Of a DNA stretch of 64,000 bases, positions 47,106 to 56,404 are shown piece after piece. The notes beneath the pieces were generated by a model. The model worked only from the letters and a program-made list of their open reading frames with translations. It made no database searches and was not told the DNA's origin. The position numbers and the translations under genes are program-made. The stretch is from Atopobium sp. oral taxon 416 (GTDB lineage: Bacteria > Actinomycetota > Coriobacteriia > Coriobacteriales > Atopobiaceae): positions 310,001 through 374,000 of the forward strand of contig NZ_CP072380.1 in the NCBI RefSeq assembly GCF_018128285.1, in the 5' to 3' direction. Numbering within the stretch: position 1 is the first letter of the stretch; every line of letters starts with the position of its first letter.

Positions 47106-48353
47106 TCACGTCCACAAGCTCAAGGCTGGCATTATTGCCTTCCTGGCGAGCTCCCTGAGCTCTGCCAGCCTCTCCGGCGTGGGAGGCAGCGCAGGCTTCC
47201 GCTTCTCGAAGAGCTCTGCGAGGACCGATCCCACAAGCCTCATGAGCGACTTCTGCGAGGGGAACACCTGCACGACCTTCGTGCGGCGCTTGATCTTGTG
47301 GTTGGTGCGCTCTTGTAGGTTGTTGGTGCGCAGGCGCTTCCAGTGGGATGCAGGGAAGTCCAGGTAGGCGAGGGCATCCGCCTCGGCATCCTCCCAGATC
47401 TCTGCCACCTTGGGGCAGCACTTCTCAAGCATCTTAGCCGCGAGGTGGAAAAGGGCGCGCACCTGGTTGGTGTCCTTGGCACGAAAGACTGGAGCCATGA
47501 TCCTTGCCACCCTCTTCTTCAGGCTCCTGGAGCCTGTGGCGGCTATGCAGTTCCTCATGAGATGGACGACGCACCTTCTGCCATGTGAGAGCTCCCAGGA
47601 ACACCTTCGATATCGCCTGTCTGAGGCCCTCGTGGGCATCGCTTGTGACCAGCTGCACGCCCGAGACACCCCTGTGTCGCGGATCTTCTCCAAGAACCCC
47701 TTCCAGGAGCCGTACAGCTCGCTATCCACGACGGCAAGGCCCCAAGATGTACCTCCAGCCGTTAGCATCGCAGCCTATGGTAGTGACAATAGCCGTGGAG
47801 AGACATGGCCCTCCCGTCTGCACTTCACGTAGTAGCATCGAGCCAGATGTAGGGCATGTCAAGGTCTTTCAGGGGACGTTCCAGTAGCTCCTCGACATCG
47901 GCATCGAGGCTTTTGGCTTATGCTGCTCACCTGGTCCTCCGAGAGCCTGTCTTGTGCCCATCCACTCGGCTATCCTTTAGACCTTCCTGGTGCTCGTGCC
48001 CATCGCATACATCTCGGCCACGGCGGCTATGAGTGCCCTGTCCGTCCTCTGGTAGTGCTCGAGGATGTCGTCGGGGAAGAAGCTTGCGCCCCTGAACCTG
48101 GGGATTTTGAGGTTCAGTGTTCCCACGCAGGTGTTGAGCGTCCTCGGACGCTATGCGTTCCTACTGTTGCCACGGGCCGAGCATATCTCCTTCGTCTCCG
48201 GCGTCCATCACGGCGTTTACCACCATCTCGGCGAGCTGGCAGAAGAGCTCCTGGAGGTTGATTGATCCGTCTGCCAGCTTCGGCATCTCTGCCGCCGCAG
48301 CCGCGCACACGGCCTGCTTTGCTATGCTGTCCTTTGGCCTTTGTCCTTTCCAT
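47106..48353 (-). pseudogene. IS256-family transposase, frameshifted
   Basis: A nearly full-length Mutator-type transposase on the minus strand, from an ATG at 48353 (about MERTKAK) to a TGA at 47106. Readable parts are PKLADGSINLQELFCQLAEM with VVNAVMDAGDEGD, RRCVVHLMRNCIAATGS (the usual CQVHFMRN), KVAEIWEDAEADALAYLDFP and the C-terminal RTNNLQERTNHKIKRRTKVV. The frame changes several times between 47700 and 48300, and the first two catalytic Asp positions fall in shifted frames. It is inactive. Confidence 0.8.
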
Positions 48354-48738
48354 AGACCTGTTATGTTGCGATTCCAAATTCCAGGACGCAGGCCTCCTTC
48401 TTTCCTTCGGGAAGCCCTTCAGGCAGTCAGGCGCTTACACCAACACTGATAATGATATCGCGGTTGCAATTGCGCCAACACTCGCGCAAAGTCGATCGTG
48501 GGAGCGCATGCTCCCATCGTAGTAGCTTGCGACAGGGCGCTGGCCCATACACCAACCGTCGTCGCAAGGACTGACCTTGAAATGACTTGCCGCGCCCTGC
48601 CGCGAGCATCCCGAAGGCCCGCCATGACTTCACAGGAGCATAGGCGCTGCCAGCAGGCCGAACAGCCTGATTCTAGCGCCCCTTTCAGTGTTGTGTCTGG
48701 CTCACCGGCGGGGTGCCCGATGAAGATGGGGAGGCTGC
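48354..48738 (+). ncRNA. Non-coding left end of IS110, bridge-RNA candidate
   Basis: 385 bp without a gene between the IS256 start and the IS110 transposase. A perfect hairpin TGGGAGC-GCAT-GCTCCCA lies at 48499-48516, with further GC-rich dyads to 48730. In the IS110 subgroup the guide RNA is encoded in the left end just upstream of the transposase, so this stretch is the expected place. The loops and their complementarity to target and donor were not checked. Confidence 0.35.
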
Positions 48739-49954
48739 ATGGAAGGCACGTCTGTCGTTTACGCCGGCATCGACACGCACAAGGACAAGTATGTGCTGTG
48801 TGTGCTGAATGCGCTCGGCAGGATCGTCTACGAGGGCGGGTTTGCCACCGACGGCGCCGGATATCGATCGCTCGCCCACACCATCAGCGACGCCGGCCGC
48901 TGCGCGCTTGTCGGTATCGAGGGTACAGCCTTATACGGCGCTGGGATCTGCTCTTACCTGTGTGAGCGCGGCTACACTGTCATGGAGATCCTGCGGTCCA
49001 AGCGCGACAAGAGGCGCAGGGGCTCCAGCAAAAACGACGCCATAGACGCGGGGACCACCGCGCGGAACGCGGCAGCGGGGCACGGTACCTGTGTCCTAAA
49101 GTCGAGGGACGGGTGGTCCGAAGCCGTCAGGGCACTGCTGGACTTAAGAGAGCTATGCGTGAGGACCTCGACGGCGGCATCCAGCGCCGCGAAGTCCCTG
49201 GACAACATCGCGCCGGAGCCCATAAGGTCGAAGTACGAAAAGATGAGCGTTTTAGCGATGATGAAGTCGCTCGCCAGGAAAAGGTCCGCAACCGGCAGTG
49301 CCGTCACGGATGCGCTGCACACTTCGCTCCATGTTCTCGCGAAGACGTGGATCGACGCCAAGCAACGGGCCGACGAGCTCGAGGTGCTCATATCCGACCT
49401 GGTGCGCGACAACGCGCCGGCCCTGCTGGAGATCGACGGCTGCGGCGCTCGGCAACGCCGCGGGCGACAACCCCGAAAGGCTCCGCTCAAAAGCAGCACT
49501 CGCCTCGCTTTGCGGCGCCTTGCCGATAGAGGCGTCGAGCGGCAAGATCGTCAGGCACAGGCTCAACCGGGGAGGTAACAGGCAGGCCAACAGGGCCCTG
49601 CACACCATCGCCCTCAACCGGATGAAGTACGATGGGCGCACGCAGGAGTATGTCGCGAAGCGGATGGCCGAGGGCACATCGAAGCGCGAGGCAATCAGAT
49701 GCCTCAAGAGATACATCGCCCGGGAAGTCTGCTGCGCACTGATGAACCCGACAGCTAAAACCCACGAGGACGAAAGGTCGCTCAGGGCGAAAAGGGCCGA
49801 AGCCGCGATGACGCAGGAAGAGGTCGCCGCCGCACTCGGCACCGACCACATCCGCATAAGTAAGATCGAGCGCGAGGCCAGCAAGCATTACGAGATTCGC
49901 GATAGGTACTCCGCATTCATGAAGAGCAAGTTAGCGAACCTGAAAATGACTTGA
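48739..49954 (+). pseudogene. IS110 transposase with C-terminal HTH, small deletion
   Basis: A transposase of actinobacterial IS110 type, in two frames. The first runs from ATG 48739 (MEGTSVVYAGIDTHKDKYVL) to LLEIDGCG at about 49443. The second frame, from about 49447, continues GNAAGDNPERLRSKAALASL and CGALPIEASSGK. The junction lacks about ten residues of the usual GVGP.TAA.L segment, so a small deletion or frameshift has hit the start of Transposase_20. The RuvC-like residues (D in GIDTHKD, E in VGIEGTA, D in NDAIDAG) are intact. The C-terminal tail carries a Xre-like helix-turn-helix (TQEEVAAALGTDHIRISKIE), which is unusual for this family. Confidence 0.8.
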
Positions 49955-49986
49955 CACAGCATAGGAGCGTCATTCTCGACACGATC

Positions 49987-50687
49987 GTGGATGCCGGCAG
50001 CGGCCTTGTGAATGGTGTGGAGACGACCGCTTAGAATGTATCTGACATATCCCAGGCACACGTACTCGTAAGGGAGGATGATAGGTTCTGCTATGCAGAC
50101 TCCGGTTATACCGGTATAGCGAAGCGCCCTTAGCAGACCCACACCTCTCACAGATGCGCTGGAGTGTCGCAAGGAAACCTTCGACTAGGGAAACGATGAT
50201 TAATGCCTATGCCGGCCGCGAAAGGCCACGTGGCTGGTCCTTTCTGGCACATCATTGGGAATTAATCATTGTTTCCCTAGAGAGGGCCTTGCCTGTGCAC
50301 TCTTGTCCGAGAAGGGTATCGAGTCCAGGAAGGCATCCGTTCGCTCAAAGGTAGAGCATCCCTTCCTTATCGTGAAGCGGCGCTTCGACCCTTTAAGGAA
50401 GCGCTACTAGGGGATAGAGAAGATGCCTGTATGCTCGAGTCTGCCTCGCCCTTGCAAACCTTACCCATGTGCATCTTTGCCGGCAGGCTGCACCTCCCGG
50501 CTCCCAGCGTCGCTTGATCTGTCTTGGAGCCTTCTTGCGGTGCATGGGGCAGGACAGATGCCAGGATAGCGACTCCTGCACGTGCTGGATGAGCAACCTT
50601 TTCTGCCTTTCCCGCATACCGGCCCAGAAAAGTCGTGTGGTCGGTCCTCTCTAACACGTTATGGGGCATTAATCATCGTTTCCCTAG
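49987..50687 (+). mobile_element. IS5-family element copy C, right half
   Basis: Collinear with 18873-19503 and with the copy A right half (GTGGATGCCGGCAGCGGCC, ACTCGTAAGGGAGGATGATA and others). Its left half was lost at the border with the IS110 element. The right end ATTAATCATCGTTTCC is followed by CTAG. A 96-bp MITE with the same terminal repeats is inserted inside it at 50185. No transposase frame survives. Confidence 0.8.
50185..50280 (+). mobile_element. 96-bp MITE copy 3, inside IS5 copy C
   Basis: Interrupts the IS5 sequence TTCGACTAGAGAGG, leaving CTAG on both sides, which shows a 4-bp CTAG target duplication. Inverted repeats: CTAGGGAAACGATGATTAAT and ATTAATCATTGTTTCCCTAG. The undisturbed site is visible in IS5 copy B at about 19087-19097. 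Confidence 0.9.
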
Positions 50688-50768
50688 CGTATGAACCAAG
50701 AGCTCCACGAGGGGACGGTACTGTCCGATACTGGTGCTTGCACGTGCAAATACTCAGCTGTAGATATA

Positions 50769-51503
50769 CTATGCGCGTTGTAACACGGAAACTAATACGT
50801 ATTTATTTGCAGGCAGCCATATGTTACCCCATTCTGTAGATGAATTATCTTCTAGATAGCAGATCTGATCAATATTCAAGACCGGAGCTGTTTCATCGCA
50901 GTTCAATAACTTGCCCAGCATCTTGCCGGCTATCCTTGCGCCATAGCGTACCTTCGCATATCCAAGTTTTTTCCCAGAAACTTCTTCGATGGCGCTGAAG
51001 AGTGTTTTGTCCGCATAGTCAAACTTATCTATGCCGGGGCAAGTCAGCATATTGATACGGCTTTCCATATAGAGAAGGGGTCCGTCAGAGGTAGACCGGA
51101 CACGCCTCAGATAATACACTGGTGCGTTTAGGGGGATGCCTAGACGTTGCGAACATGTCTTGTCAGCAGGAATGACTTCTGATCCAATGACCTCGGTTGA
51201 AAAATCTATGCCTTGCATACGTAATGATTCAGCAAAAGAAAGCAAGCTATTGCCGGTGAGGTGCTCGATATTGGGCTTTATTACGAAACTTCCCTTGCCT
51301 TTGACCTTCGTTATGAGGCCCTCGTTGACTAATATTTGAATTCCCTTTTGCACGGTACCTCTGCTGTACCCGAATTCATTCATGAATTCGTGCTCTGATG
51401 GAAGCTTCGTGCCTTCGGGCCATTCCTGAGAATAGACTTTATCCCGAATGTAGTCAGCTAGTTGGACGTGCAGAGGCGAAGAGCTATCAGATGAATATCC
51501 CAT
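50769..51503 (-). CDS. GntR/UTRA regulator of sugar PTS operon
   Basis: A 244-residue HutC-type GntR protein. Winged helix at residues 10-75 (PLHVQLADYIRDKVYSQEW, GTKLPSEHEFMNEFGYSRGT, VKGKGSFVIKP) and UTRA sensor domain at about 90-235 (PVYYLRRVRSTSDGPLLYME). It lies downstream of the small membrane-protein gene on the same strand and divergent from the epimerase-PTS operon, so it most likely controls that operon and perhaps itself. The ligand may be a phosphorylated sugar of the pathway. The GTTGA-N7-TCAAC dyad in the divergent promoter region (51962-51978) is a possible operator. Confidence 0.8.
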   Translation of the reverse strand: MGYSSDSSSPLHVQLADYIRDKVYSQEWPEGTKLPSEHEFMNEFGYSRGTVQKGIQILVNEGLITKVKGKGSFVIKPNIEHLTGNSLLSFAESLRMQGIDFSTEVIGSEVIPADKTCSQRLGIPLNAPVYYLRRVRSTSDGPLLYMESRINMLTCPGIDKFDYADKTLFSAIEEVSGKKLGYAKVRYGARIAGKMLGKLLNCDETAPVLNIDQICYLEDNSSTEWGNIWLPANKYVLVSVLQRA

Positions 51504-51534
51504 TTTATATCACTCACTCAATCCAATGTTGAGC

Positions 51535-51924
51535 CTAGGTCATTTCTGTAACAGCCCAAATTATAAGAGTAACCCCTCCAATAAAGAGGAGGAGAATAGT
51601 CAGGCCATTCAACCCTAAGAAAGTTGAATGGATAGCATTATACAATCCACTCTGCCATGTTTCTCCAGGCAGCGTGTTGCCTTTAATGACAACGATACAT
51701 GCGCGAATCGCGAAGATAATAATAGCAATGCCAAGCGCAATGCGCACAACTCCCAAGGCCGTTTTCTCTTGTGCCAATGAGCGTACGTCAATGCCATAAA
51801 TGTTAGGCAAGACATATGCAAGCAAGGCAATGATCGTCAAGGATGCCGCAAGATACGACAGCCCCCTCTGCATGCTATGGTCAAATTCTTTTGTAACGCC
51901 CTGCTGCTGGCGATTCGATTTCAT
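51535..51924 (-). CDS. Small three-helix membrane protein, unknown
   Basis: 129 residues with three predicted helices (about residues 24-44, 60-82 and 103-127). No family was recognised. ATG 51924 follows GGAGG at 5-6 nt; a GTG at 51936 would add four residues. The gene lies between the divergent promoter region and the GntR gene, 31 bp from the latter, so the two are probably cotranscribed. It may be associated with the PTS or with regulation, but nothing in the sequence shows this. Confidence 0.7.
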   Translation of the reverse strand: MKSNRQQQGVTKEFDHSMQRGLSYLAASLTIIALLAYVLPNIYGIDVRSLAQEKTALGVVRIALGIAIIIFAIRACIVVIKGNTLPGETWQSGLYNAIHSTFLGLNGLTILLLFIGGVTLIIWAVTEMT

Positions 51925-51936
51925 AGTTGCCTCCAC

Positions 51937-52029
51937 CTGCTGAATATAAATACATAGTCAAGTTGATATGGTTTCAACATAGATATAATTGTCCACAAAT
52001 AAAAGAACAAGTTAGGGAGGTTTAGGTAA
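51937..52029. promoter_or_regulatory. Divergent promoter region of sugar operon
   Basis: A 93-bp AT-rich region between the ATG codons of the two divergent operons. Plus-strand TTGATA (51963-51968) and TATAAT (51984-51989) lie 15 bp apart. An inverted repeat GTTGA...TCAAC (51962-51978) overlaps the -35 box and may be the GntR site. TTAGGGAGGTT precedes the ATG at 52030. Confidence 0.5.
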
Positions 52030-52725
52030 ATGGTAAAGATTGCACCTTCACTAATGAACATGAGCTTGCTCCAAGTAAAAGCTGACTTGGAGCAATTGGA
52101 CGCCATTGCTGATCTCTATCATGTTGACATCATCGATGGCCACTACGTCCATAATATGTGCCTAACTCCACACTTCATAGAGCAGATTCGGCCAATCACG
52201 TCGAAGCCGATAGAAGCTCATCTCTATGTTGAGGGCGTAGATAGGCAAATGATAGATGCGTGCATTGATGCCGGCGCTACGCTGCTCACCTTGCCTGCAG
52301 ATGATGTCGCCCGGTCCATTCATAGAATGGCTGACTATATACATAAACGGGGAGCCGAGGTTGGAATCTTTCTAAACCCAACAATCCCGGTAGAGTCGAT
52401 TATGGAATATGCCATTGAGCTTGATTCTCTTTTGATACTCTCAGTGGATCCTGGATTTACTGGCCAGAAGTTTCTTGAAGGGACGTATCGCCGTATAAGG
52501 AAGGCAAAAGAGATCCGAGTGCAGACCAAGGCACACTACAAGATTGCTATTGACGGAGGCTGCAATTCTGAGAACTTCTTTCAGCTCATTGAAGCAGGAT
52601 GTGATGTGCTGAATCTCGGGAGAGGTTTATTTGAGAATGGAAGTAATCTCAAAGAGGCAGCCTACCGTACGAAGAAGGGGATAGAGGTTGCTGAGTCGCA
52701 GGTTCTGCGTGAGCACAAGGTATAG
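52030..52725 (+). CDS. AlsE-like ketohexose/pentulose-phosphate 3-epimerase
   Basis: A 231-residue TIM-barrel protein of the ribulose-phosphate 3-epimerase superfamily; AlsE (allulose-6-phosphate 3-epimerase) has about the same length. Motifs: VKIAPSLMNM with the metal/phosphate-site start, HVDIIDGHYVHN with metal-binding D and H, VDPGFTGQKF and IDGGCNSENF for the phosphate. The usual NLHLMV segment is AHLYVEGVDR, which separates it from classic Rpe. It likely converts allulose-6-phosphate or a similar ketose phosphate to fructose-6-phosphate. The assignment to AlsE rather than Rpe rests on context. It is the first gene of the operon and has a strong GGGAGG ribosome-binding site. Confidence 0.75.
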   Translation: MVKIAPSLMNMSLLQVKADLEQLDAIADLYHVDIIDGHYVHNMCLTPHFIEQIRPITSKPIEAHLYVEGVDRQMIDACIDAGATLLTLPADDVARSIHRMADYIHKRGAEVGIFLNPTIPVESIMEYAIELDSLLILSVDPGFTGQKFLEGTYRRIRKAKEIRVQTKAHYKIAIDGGCNSENFFQLIEAGCDVLNLGRGLFENGSNLKEAAYRTKKGIEVAESQVLREHKV

Positions 52726-52873
52726 ATGCCACAATGTTACAAAAACGTAGACAGGAACCATCCATCTTCAAATTGCAGCCGTCTACAGAATATCAAACAT
52801 GACTATGAAATAATATACAAGAATATACACAGGTGCGGCACATTAGAAAGTCGACGAGGAGGTGTGTAATTTA

Positions 52874-53302
52874 ATGGTAGGGATTGTCATCGCATCGCAT
52901 GGCAGTTATGGGGACGGTCTTGTTGATGCATTGGAGCTGCTGACTGGCAAGCAGGAGAGGGTATGCGCCGTAGGTCTAAGGCGCGGCGAGGTACCCGACG
53001 ATTACAAGCGAAAGCTGCAAAATGCAATCGCTGGTGTAGACGATGGCGACGGAACGCTCGTGCTAGTCGATTTGTTCGGAGGCACACCGTCAAATGTTAC
53101 TGCGCAAAGCCTGCTGGATCCAAATGTAAGCGCAATAGCTGGAGTAAATCTAGCAATGCTGCTGGATGTTGTGTTCAGCCGCGATGAAATGAACCTCTCT
53201 GAGCTGACAAGCGAGGCATTGACTGCTGGGCACGGAGGCATCGTTGATATACGTCAGAAGCTTTCTGAGGTAGATGCAGAGAATGACGATGCCGATTTCT
53301 AA
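52874..53302 (+). CDS. PTS mannose-family IIA component
   Basis: 142 residues, EIIA-Man fold. The phosphorylated His is in VIASHGSYGDG (residue 9), and the family segments LVDLFGGTPSNVT and AGVNLAMLLD follow. It carries phosphate from HPr to IIB. ATG 52874 is chosen over an in-frame GTG at 52862; GAGGAGG lies about 11 nt upstream. A 148-bp gap after the epimerase gene shows no terminator. Confidence 0.85.
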   Translation: MVGIVIASHGSYGDGLVDALELLTGKQERVCAVGLRRGEVPDDYKRKLQNAIAGVDDGDGTLVLVDLFGGTPSNVTAQSLLDPNVSAIAGVNLAMLLDVVFSRDEMNLSELTSEALTAGHGGIVDIRQKLSEVDAENDDADF

Positions 53303-53317
53303 GGGAGCGTGGTGTTT

Positions 53318-53812
53318 ATGCAGGCTGTAGGTATGAATAATGTCGTTTTGACACGAGTAGATGATAGGCTCGTTCATGGCCAAGTTATGACTTCTTGGCA
53401 AAAGGCGACTGGTGCGAATAAGTTCATGGTGGTTGACGATGAAGTCGCTGCCAATGACTTGATGAAGACCGTTTTGAAAGGCGTGGTCTCGAGCAACGTG
53501 AAGCTTGGCGTCTTCACTATTCAAAAGGCTGCTGACAGGTTAATTAAGGGGTTCAAGCCAACTGACAAGGTCATCATTTTGGTTAAAACACCTCTCACAA
53601 TTCTTGAGCTTTCGGATGCAGGGATAGATTTTAAGACCCTGAATATCGGTGGTATGGGCATTTCCGGAAACCGCAAGACCTTCTACCAGAATATTGCTTG
53701 CTCTGATGAAGAGCTCGATGCGATGCGCACTCTTATCAAGAGAGGCTGCAACATCACGGTTCAGATTGTGGTTGACGATCCCAAGAAGGACGTCGCTGAA
53801 CTTCTGAAGTAA
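53318..53812 (+). CDS. PTS mannose/sorbose-family IIB component
   Basis: 164 residues (ATG 53318 preferred; ATG 53333 is possible). The signature TRVDDRLVHGQVMTSW at about residues 12-27 contains the phosphorylated His20. KVIILVKTPLTILEL and LNIGGMGISGNRKTFYQN are typical of the sorbose/mannose IIB group. It passes phosphate to the sugar during import. It lies 15 bp after IIA. Confidence 0.85.
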   Translation: MQAVGMNNVVLTRVDDRLVHGQVMTSWQKATGANKFMVVDDEVAANDLMKTVLKGVVSSNVKLGVFTIQKAADRLIKGFKPTDKVIILVKTPLTILELSDAGIDFKTLNIGGMGISGNRKTFYQNIACSDEELDAMRTLIKRGCNITVQIVVDDPKKDVAELLK

Positions 53813-53858
53813 GCGCTTGTCTTATTGGTCATGGTAATAAAGGGAGGTGCTCTGATCT

Positions 53859-54710
53859 ATGCAGATTACTCTGTTACAGGCATTCTTGGTTGGTGTCGTG
53901 TACTACATGGGTTTTGTCGGCACGCCGTGGTTGATCGGTTGCCTTGGTAGCCTTTCGACAATCCAAAAGCCACTTGTGGCTGGCGTATTGGTCGGGGTAA
54001 TTCTGGGTGACCCAGTACAGGGGTGCATCATTGGTGCAGCTGTGCAGATGCCGTTCATTGCTTATATCTTTGCTGGCGGTGCGCAGCCTAACGATCCTGG
54101 TCTTGCCGGTACTCTGGGCGTGGCGCTTGCTTTGGCAGCAGGTCTCGAACCAGACGCCGCGGTGGCAATTTCCGTGCCTATTGCGCTTGTTGGCACTATC
54201 GTTAACGTTATTCGCATGACTTTCGACGTAAGCTTCGTGCATATGATTGATCGCGCATGCGAACGTGGCGATATGAAGCGTGCGGTATTTCTCCACATTG
54301 TTCCTCCTCAGATTCTTTGCTTCATCCTCTGCGTTGTGCCGGTTACTTTGGGCTGCTATTACGGTGTCGATGCCGTTACGAGCATGATTAATGTCATGCA
54401 GGGAAGGCCGCTCTATACCCTCGAGGTTATCGGCGGAATCCTTCCTGCGCTCGGAATCGCTATGAATCTTCGCACCCTTGATCGTCCGGGTACGCTGCTT
54501 TGGTTTGTCTTCGGATTCGTCCTTAGCTCCTACCTCGGATTGGGCTCTATGCCTGTTGCAATCATCGGCTTCATCATTGCGTTCTTCTATGTCCAGCTTG
54601 AGATGAAGGCAGAAGAAGATCGTTCGTTGACTGAGGTACCAAAGCAGATTGTGACATCCGCTTCGACTTCCAGCGTCGCATCTGAAGATTCCGATGACGA
54701 CTTCAAATAG
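53859..54710 (+). CDS. PTS mannose/sorbose-family IIC component
   Basis: A 283-residue membrane protein with about seven to eight helices. LVGVVYYMGFVGTPWLIGCL at the N-terminus and LVAGVLVGVILGDPVQGCII with the GDP/GDV-type motif are the IIC-sorbose domain hallmarks. The C-terminal tail is cytoplasmic and acidic. Together with IID it forms the sugar channel of the permease. Confidence 0.85.
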   Translation: MQITLLQAFLVGVVYYMGFVGTPWLIGCLGSLSTIQKPLVAGVLVGVILGDPVQGCIIGAAVQMPFIAYIFAGGAQPNDPGLAGTLGVALALAAGLEPDAAVAISVPIALVGTIVNVIRMTFDVSFVHMIDRACERGDMKRAVFLHIVPPQILCFILCVVPVTLGCYYGVDAVTSMINVMQGRPLYTLEVIGGILPALGIAMNLRTLDRPGTLLWFVFGFVLSSYLGLGSMPVAIIGFIIAFFYVQLEMKAEEDRSLTEVPKQIVTSASTSSVASEDSDDDFK

Positions 54711-54722
54711 GAGGAGATTGTC

Positions 54723-55595
54723 ATGGCAGAGAATGTTGAGAATGTAGCAGTTACCGCTAATGCAGGAACCGGCCACCATCTTGACAAGAAAGATGTAACT
54801 AAGGCTTGGTTCAAATGGGTATGCTTGTCGAATACGAATTACAACTATGAGCGGTTGATGGCATCTGCCTTACTAGCATCGTTCTCTCATGTTCCAGACA
54901 AGCTTTATCCTGGTGACAAGCAGAAAAAGATTGAATTCATGAAGCGCCAGATGGAGTTCTACAATACAGAGCCTCACTTTGGATGCATTATTAATGGTCT
55001 TGCCCTTTCGATGGAAGAGGAGATGGCAAATGGCTCTGCGGTGACTCCAGAGGCAATCACTGCAGTGAAAACCGGCCTCATGGGACCATTTGCCGGAATC
55101 GGCGACACTCTGTGGCAGGGAACCCTCACGCCAATTCTCCTTGCAATAGCGATGCCGCTTGCTTCCCAAGGCAATCTTCTTGGCCCACTGCTCTACTGTA
55201 TCCTGATGTACGCAATCATGCTCTTTATTTCTCACTCTATGTTCTTTACGGGTTATAACTCGGGCAAGGAAGGTATTGAATCGATGATGGCATCGGGTTC
55301 GATTAAGCGCCTGATTGCCACTGCATCTACAATGGGCGCTATCGTTCTTGGCTGTTTGGCGAATAGCTACGTCACCTGCACGTCCTATCTGCAAATTCCT
55401 GTCGGTGAGGGATACATCGATCTCCAAACTACCCTTGATTCAATCCTGAAAGGTGGAGTGCCGTTGGCAATTACACTGCTTGCGTGGTATCTTCTCAAGA
55501 AGAAGAACATGAATTCTACTCTTGTTCTTGTGATTCTTGTAATTATCGGTATTATTCTTGGCGCGACTGGCCTGTTTGGCGGTTCTGCTGCATAA
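54723..55595 (+). CDS. PTS mannose-family IID component
   Basis: A 290-residue protein. Family hallmarks include the N-terminal NYERLMASALLASFSHV, FYNTEPHFGCIINGLALSME, KTGLMGPFAGIGDTLWQGTL and membrane helices over the last 150 residues. It is 12 bp after IIC. IIA-IIB-IIC-IID are complete, so the system is likely functional; the substrate is not visible from sequence, and the surrounding enzymes suggest a ketose or an uncommon hexose. Confidence 0.85.
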   Translation: MAENVENVAVTANAGTGHHLDKKDVTKAWFKWVCLSNTNYNYERLMASALLASFSHVPDKLYPGDKQKKIEFMKRQMEFYNTEPHFGCIINGLALSMEEEMANGSAVTPEAITAVKTGLMGPFAGIGDTLWQGTLTPILLAIAMPLASQGNLLGPLLYCILMYAIMLFISHSMFFTGYNSGKEGIESMMASGSIKRLIATASTMGAIVLGCLANSYVTCTSYLQIPVGEGYIDLQTTLDSILKGGVPLAITLLAWYLLKKKNMNSTLVLVILVIIGIILGATGLFGGSAA

Positions 55596-55601
55596 GTAGA
55601 A

Positions 55602-55635
55602 GGGCCTGGCCTTGGTTGATTCCAAGGCCAGGCCC
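55602..55635 (+). terminator. Strong 14-bp hairpin between IID and TIM-like gene
   Basis: GGGCCTGGCCTTGG - TTGATT - CCAAGGCCAGGCCC, a perfect stem of 14 bp immediately after the IID stop. There is no U-tract, so it is more likely a partial terminator, a processing site or a 3' stabiliser of the PTS mRNA than a full intrinsic terminator. Confidence 0.6.
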
Positions 55636-55696
55636 ATGTAGATGATGATTCAGCTGCTATATACCATCTCAATATAGATGAGAAACGGTGCATATC

Positions 55697-56389
55697 ATGG
55701 ATAAGATCACGCTTAAGCGTCCATTCTTTGTAGTAAATCCCAAATCGTATCTTTATGGTGAGAAACTGCATCAGCTCGCAAAGAAGACGGATGAGCTTTG
55801 CGAAAAGTATAATCTCCAGTCACTATTTACCGCCCAACTTGTTGATTTGCCCTGGGTAGTTGCGAATTGTTCACATGTTATCCCCTGTGCACAGACTATG
55901 GAAAGCCTCAAGCCAGGTAGGGGTATGGGACATGTATTGCCTGAGGCGTTGGCGGCGGCTGGCGTAAGAGCGACGTTTCTCAATCATGCAGAGAACCCAA
56001 TGACAATCGGTGAGCTTGCACGAACCATACAACGTGCACGTGAAGTGGGAATACTTACATGCGTTTGCGCCGACTCTGTTGAGGAGGCCCGTGCGATTGC
56101 AGAACTGCACCCAGATATTGTGACATGCGAGCTTAATAATCTGATTGGTACCAGTCAGATAGCGGGTAAGGATTACATTCGTAAGTCTACCGAGGCTGTA
56201 AAATCGGTGTCCCCACAGACAATGGTCCTTCAGGCTGCTGGTATCTCCACTGCGCAAGATGTCCACGATGCAATCTTCTATGGCGGCGATGCAACGGGCG
56301 GAACATCCGGCATTGTATGCGCGCCGGATCCGCTTGTAAAGCTGGATGAGCTGTTTGCCGTACTCGACCAGGTCCGTAGCGAAATTTAA
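55697..56389 (+). CDS. Archaeal-type triosephosphate isomerase homologue
   Basis: About 230 residues from ATG 55697, shorter than classical bacterial TIM (about 250). The catalytic Lys is in VNPKSYLYG (K16), the His in FLNHAENP (H97) and the Glu in CELNNLIGTS (E145), in the arrangement of archaeal TIM, where the loop is NHAE/NHSE and ELIG. Near the end AAGISTAQDVHDAIFYG and GGTSGIV form the phosphate-binding part. It could interconvert DHAP and glyceraldehyde-3-phosphate from the aldolase, or act on a tetrulose phosphate like EryH; the substrate is undetermined. The ribosome-binding site is weak. It lies behind the hairpin. Confidence 0.75.
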   Translation: MDKITLKRPFFVVNPKSYLYGEKLHQLAKKTDELCEKYNLQSLFTAQLVDLPWVVANCSHVIPCAQTMESLKPGRGMGHVLPEALAAAGVRATFLNHAENPMTIGELARTIQRAREVGILTCVCADSVEEARAIAELHPDIVTCELNNLIGTSQIAGKDYIRKSTEAVKSVSPQTMVLQAAGISTAQDVHDAIFYGGDATGGTSGIVCAPDPLVKLDELFAVLDQVRSEI

Positions 56390-56404
56390 AGGTGAATACG
56401 AACG

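Noticed and set aside
53874-54779. A 301-codon minus-strand frame over PTS IIC
   Set aside because: Shadow of the IIC gene, which has clear hallmarks; the minus product is rich in H, N and R and matches nothing.
55602-55635. Hairpin as a full rho-independent terminator
   Set aside because: No run of T follows, and the downstream genes belong functionally to the operon and have no visible promoter of their own.
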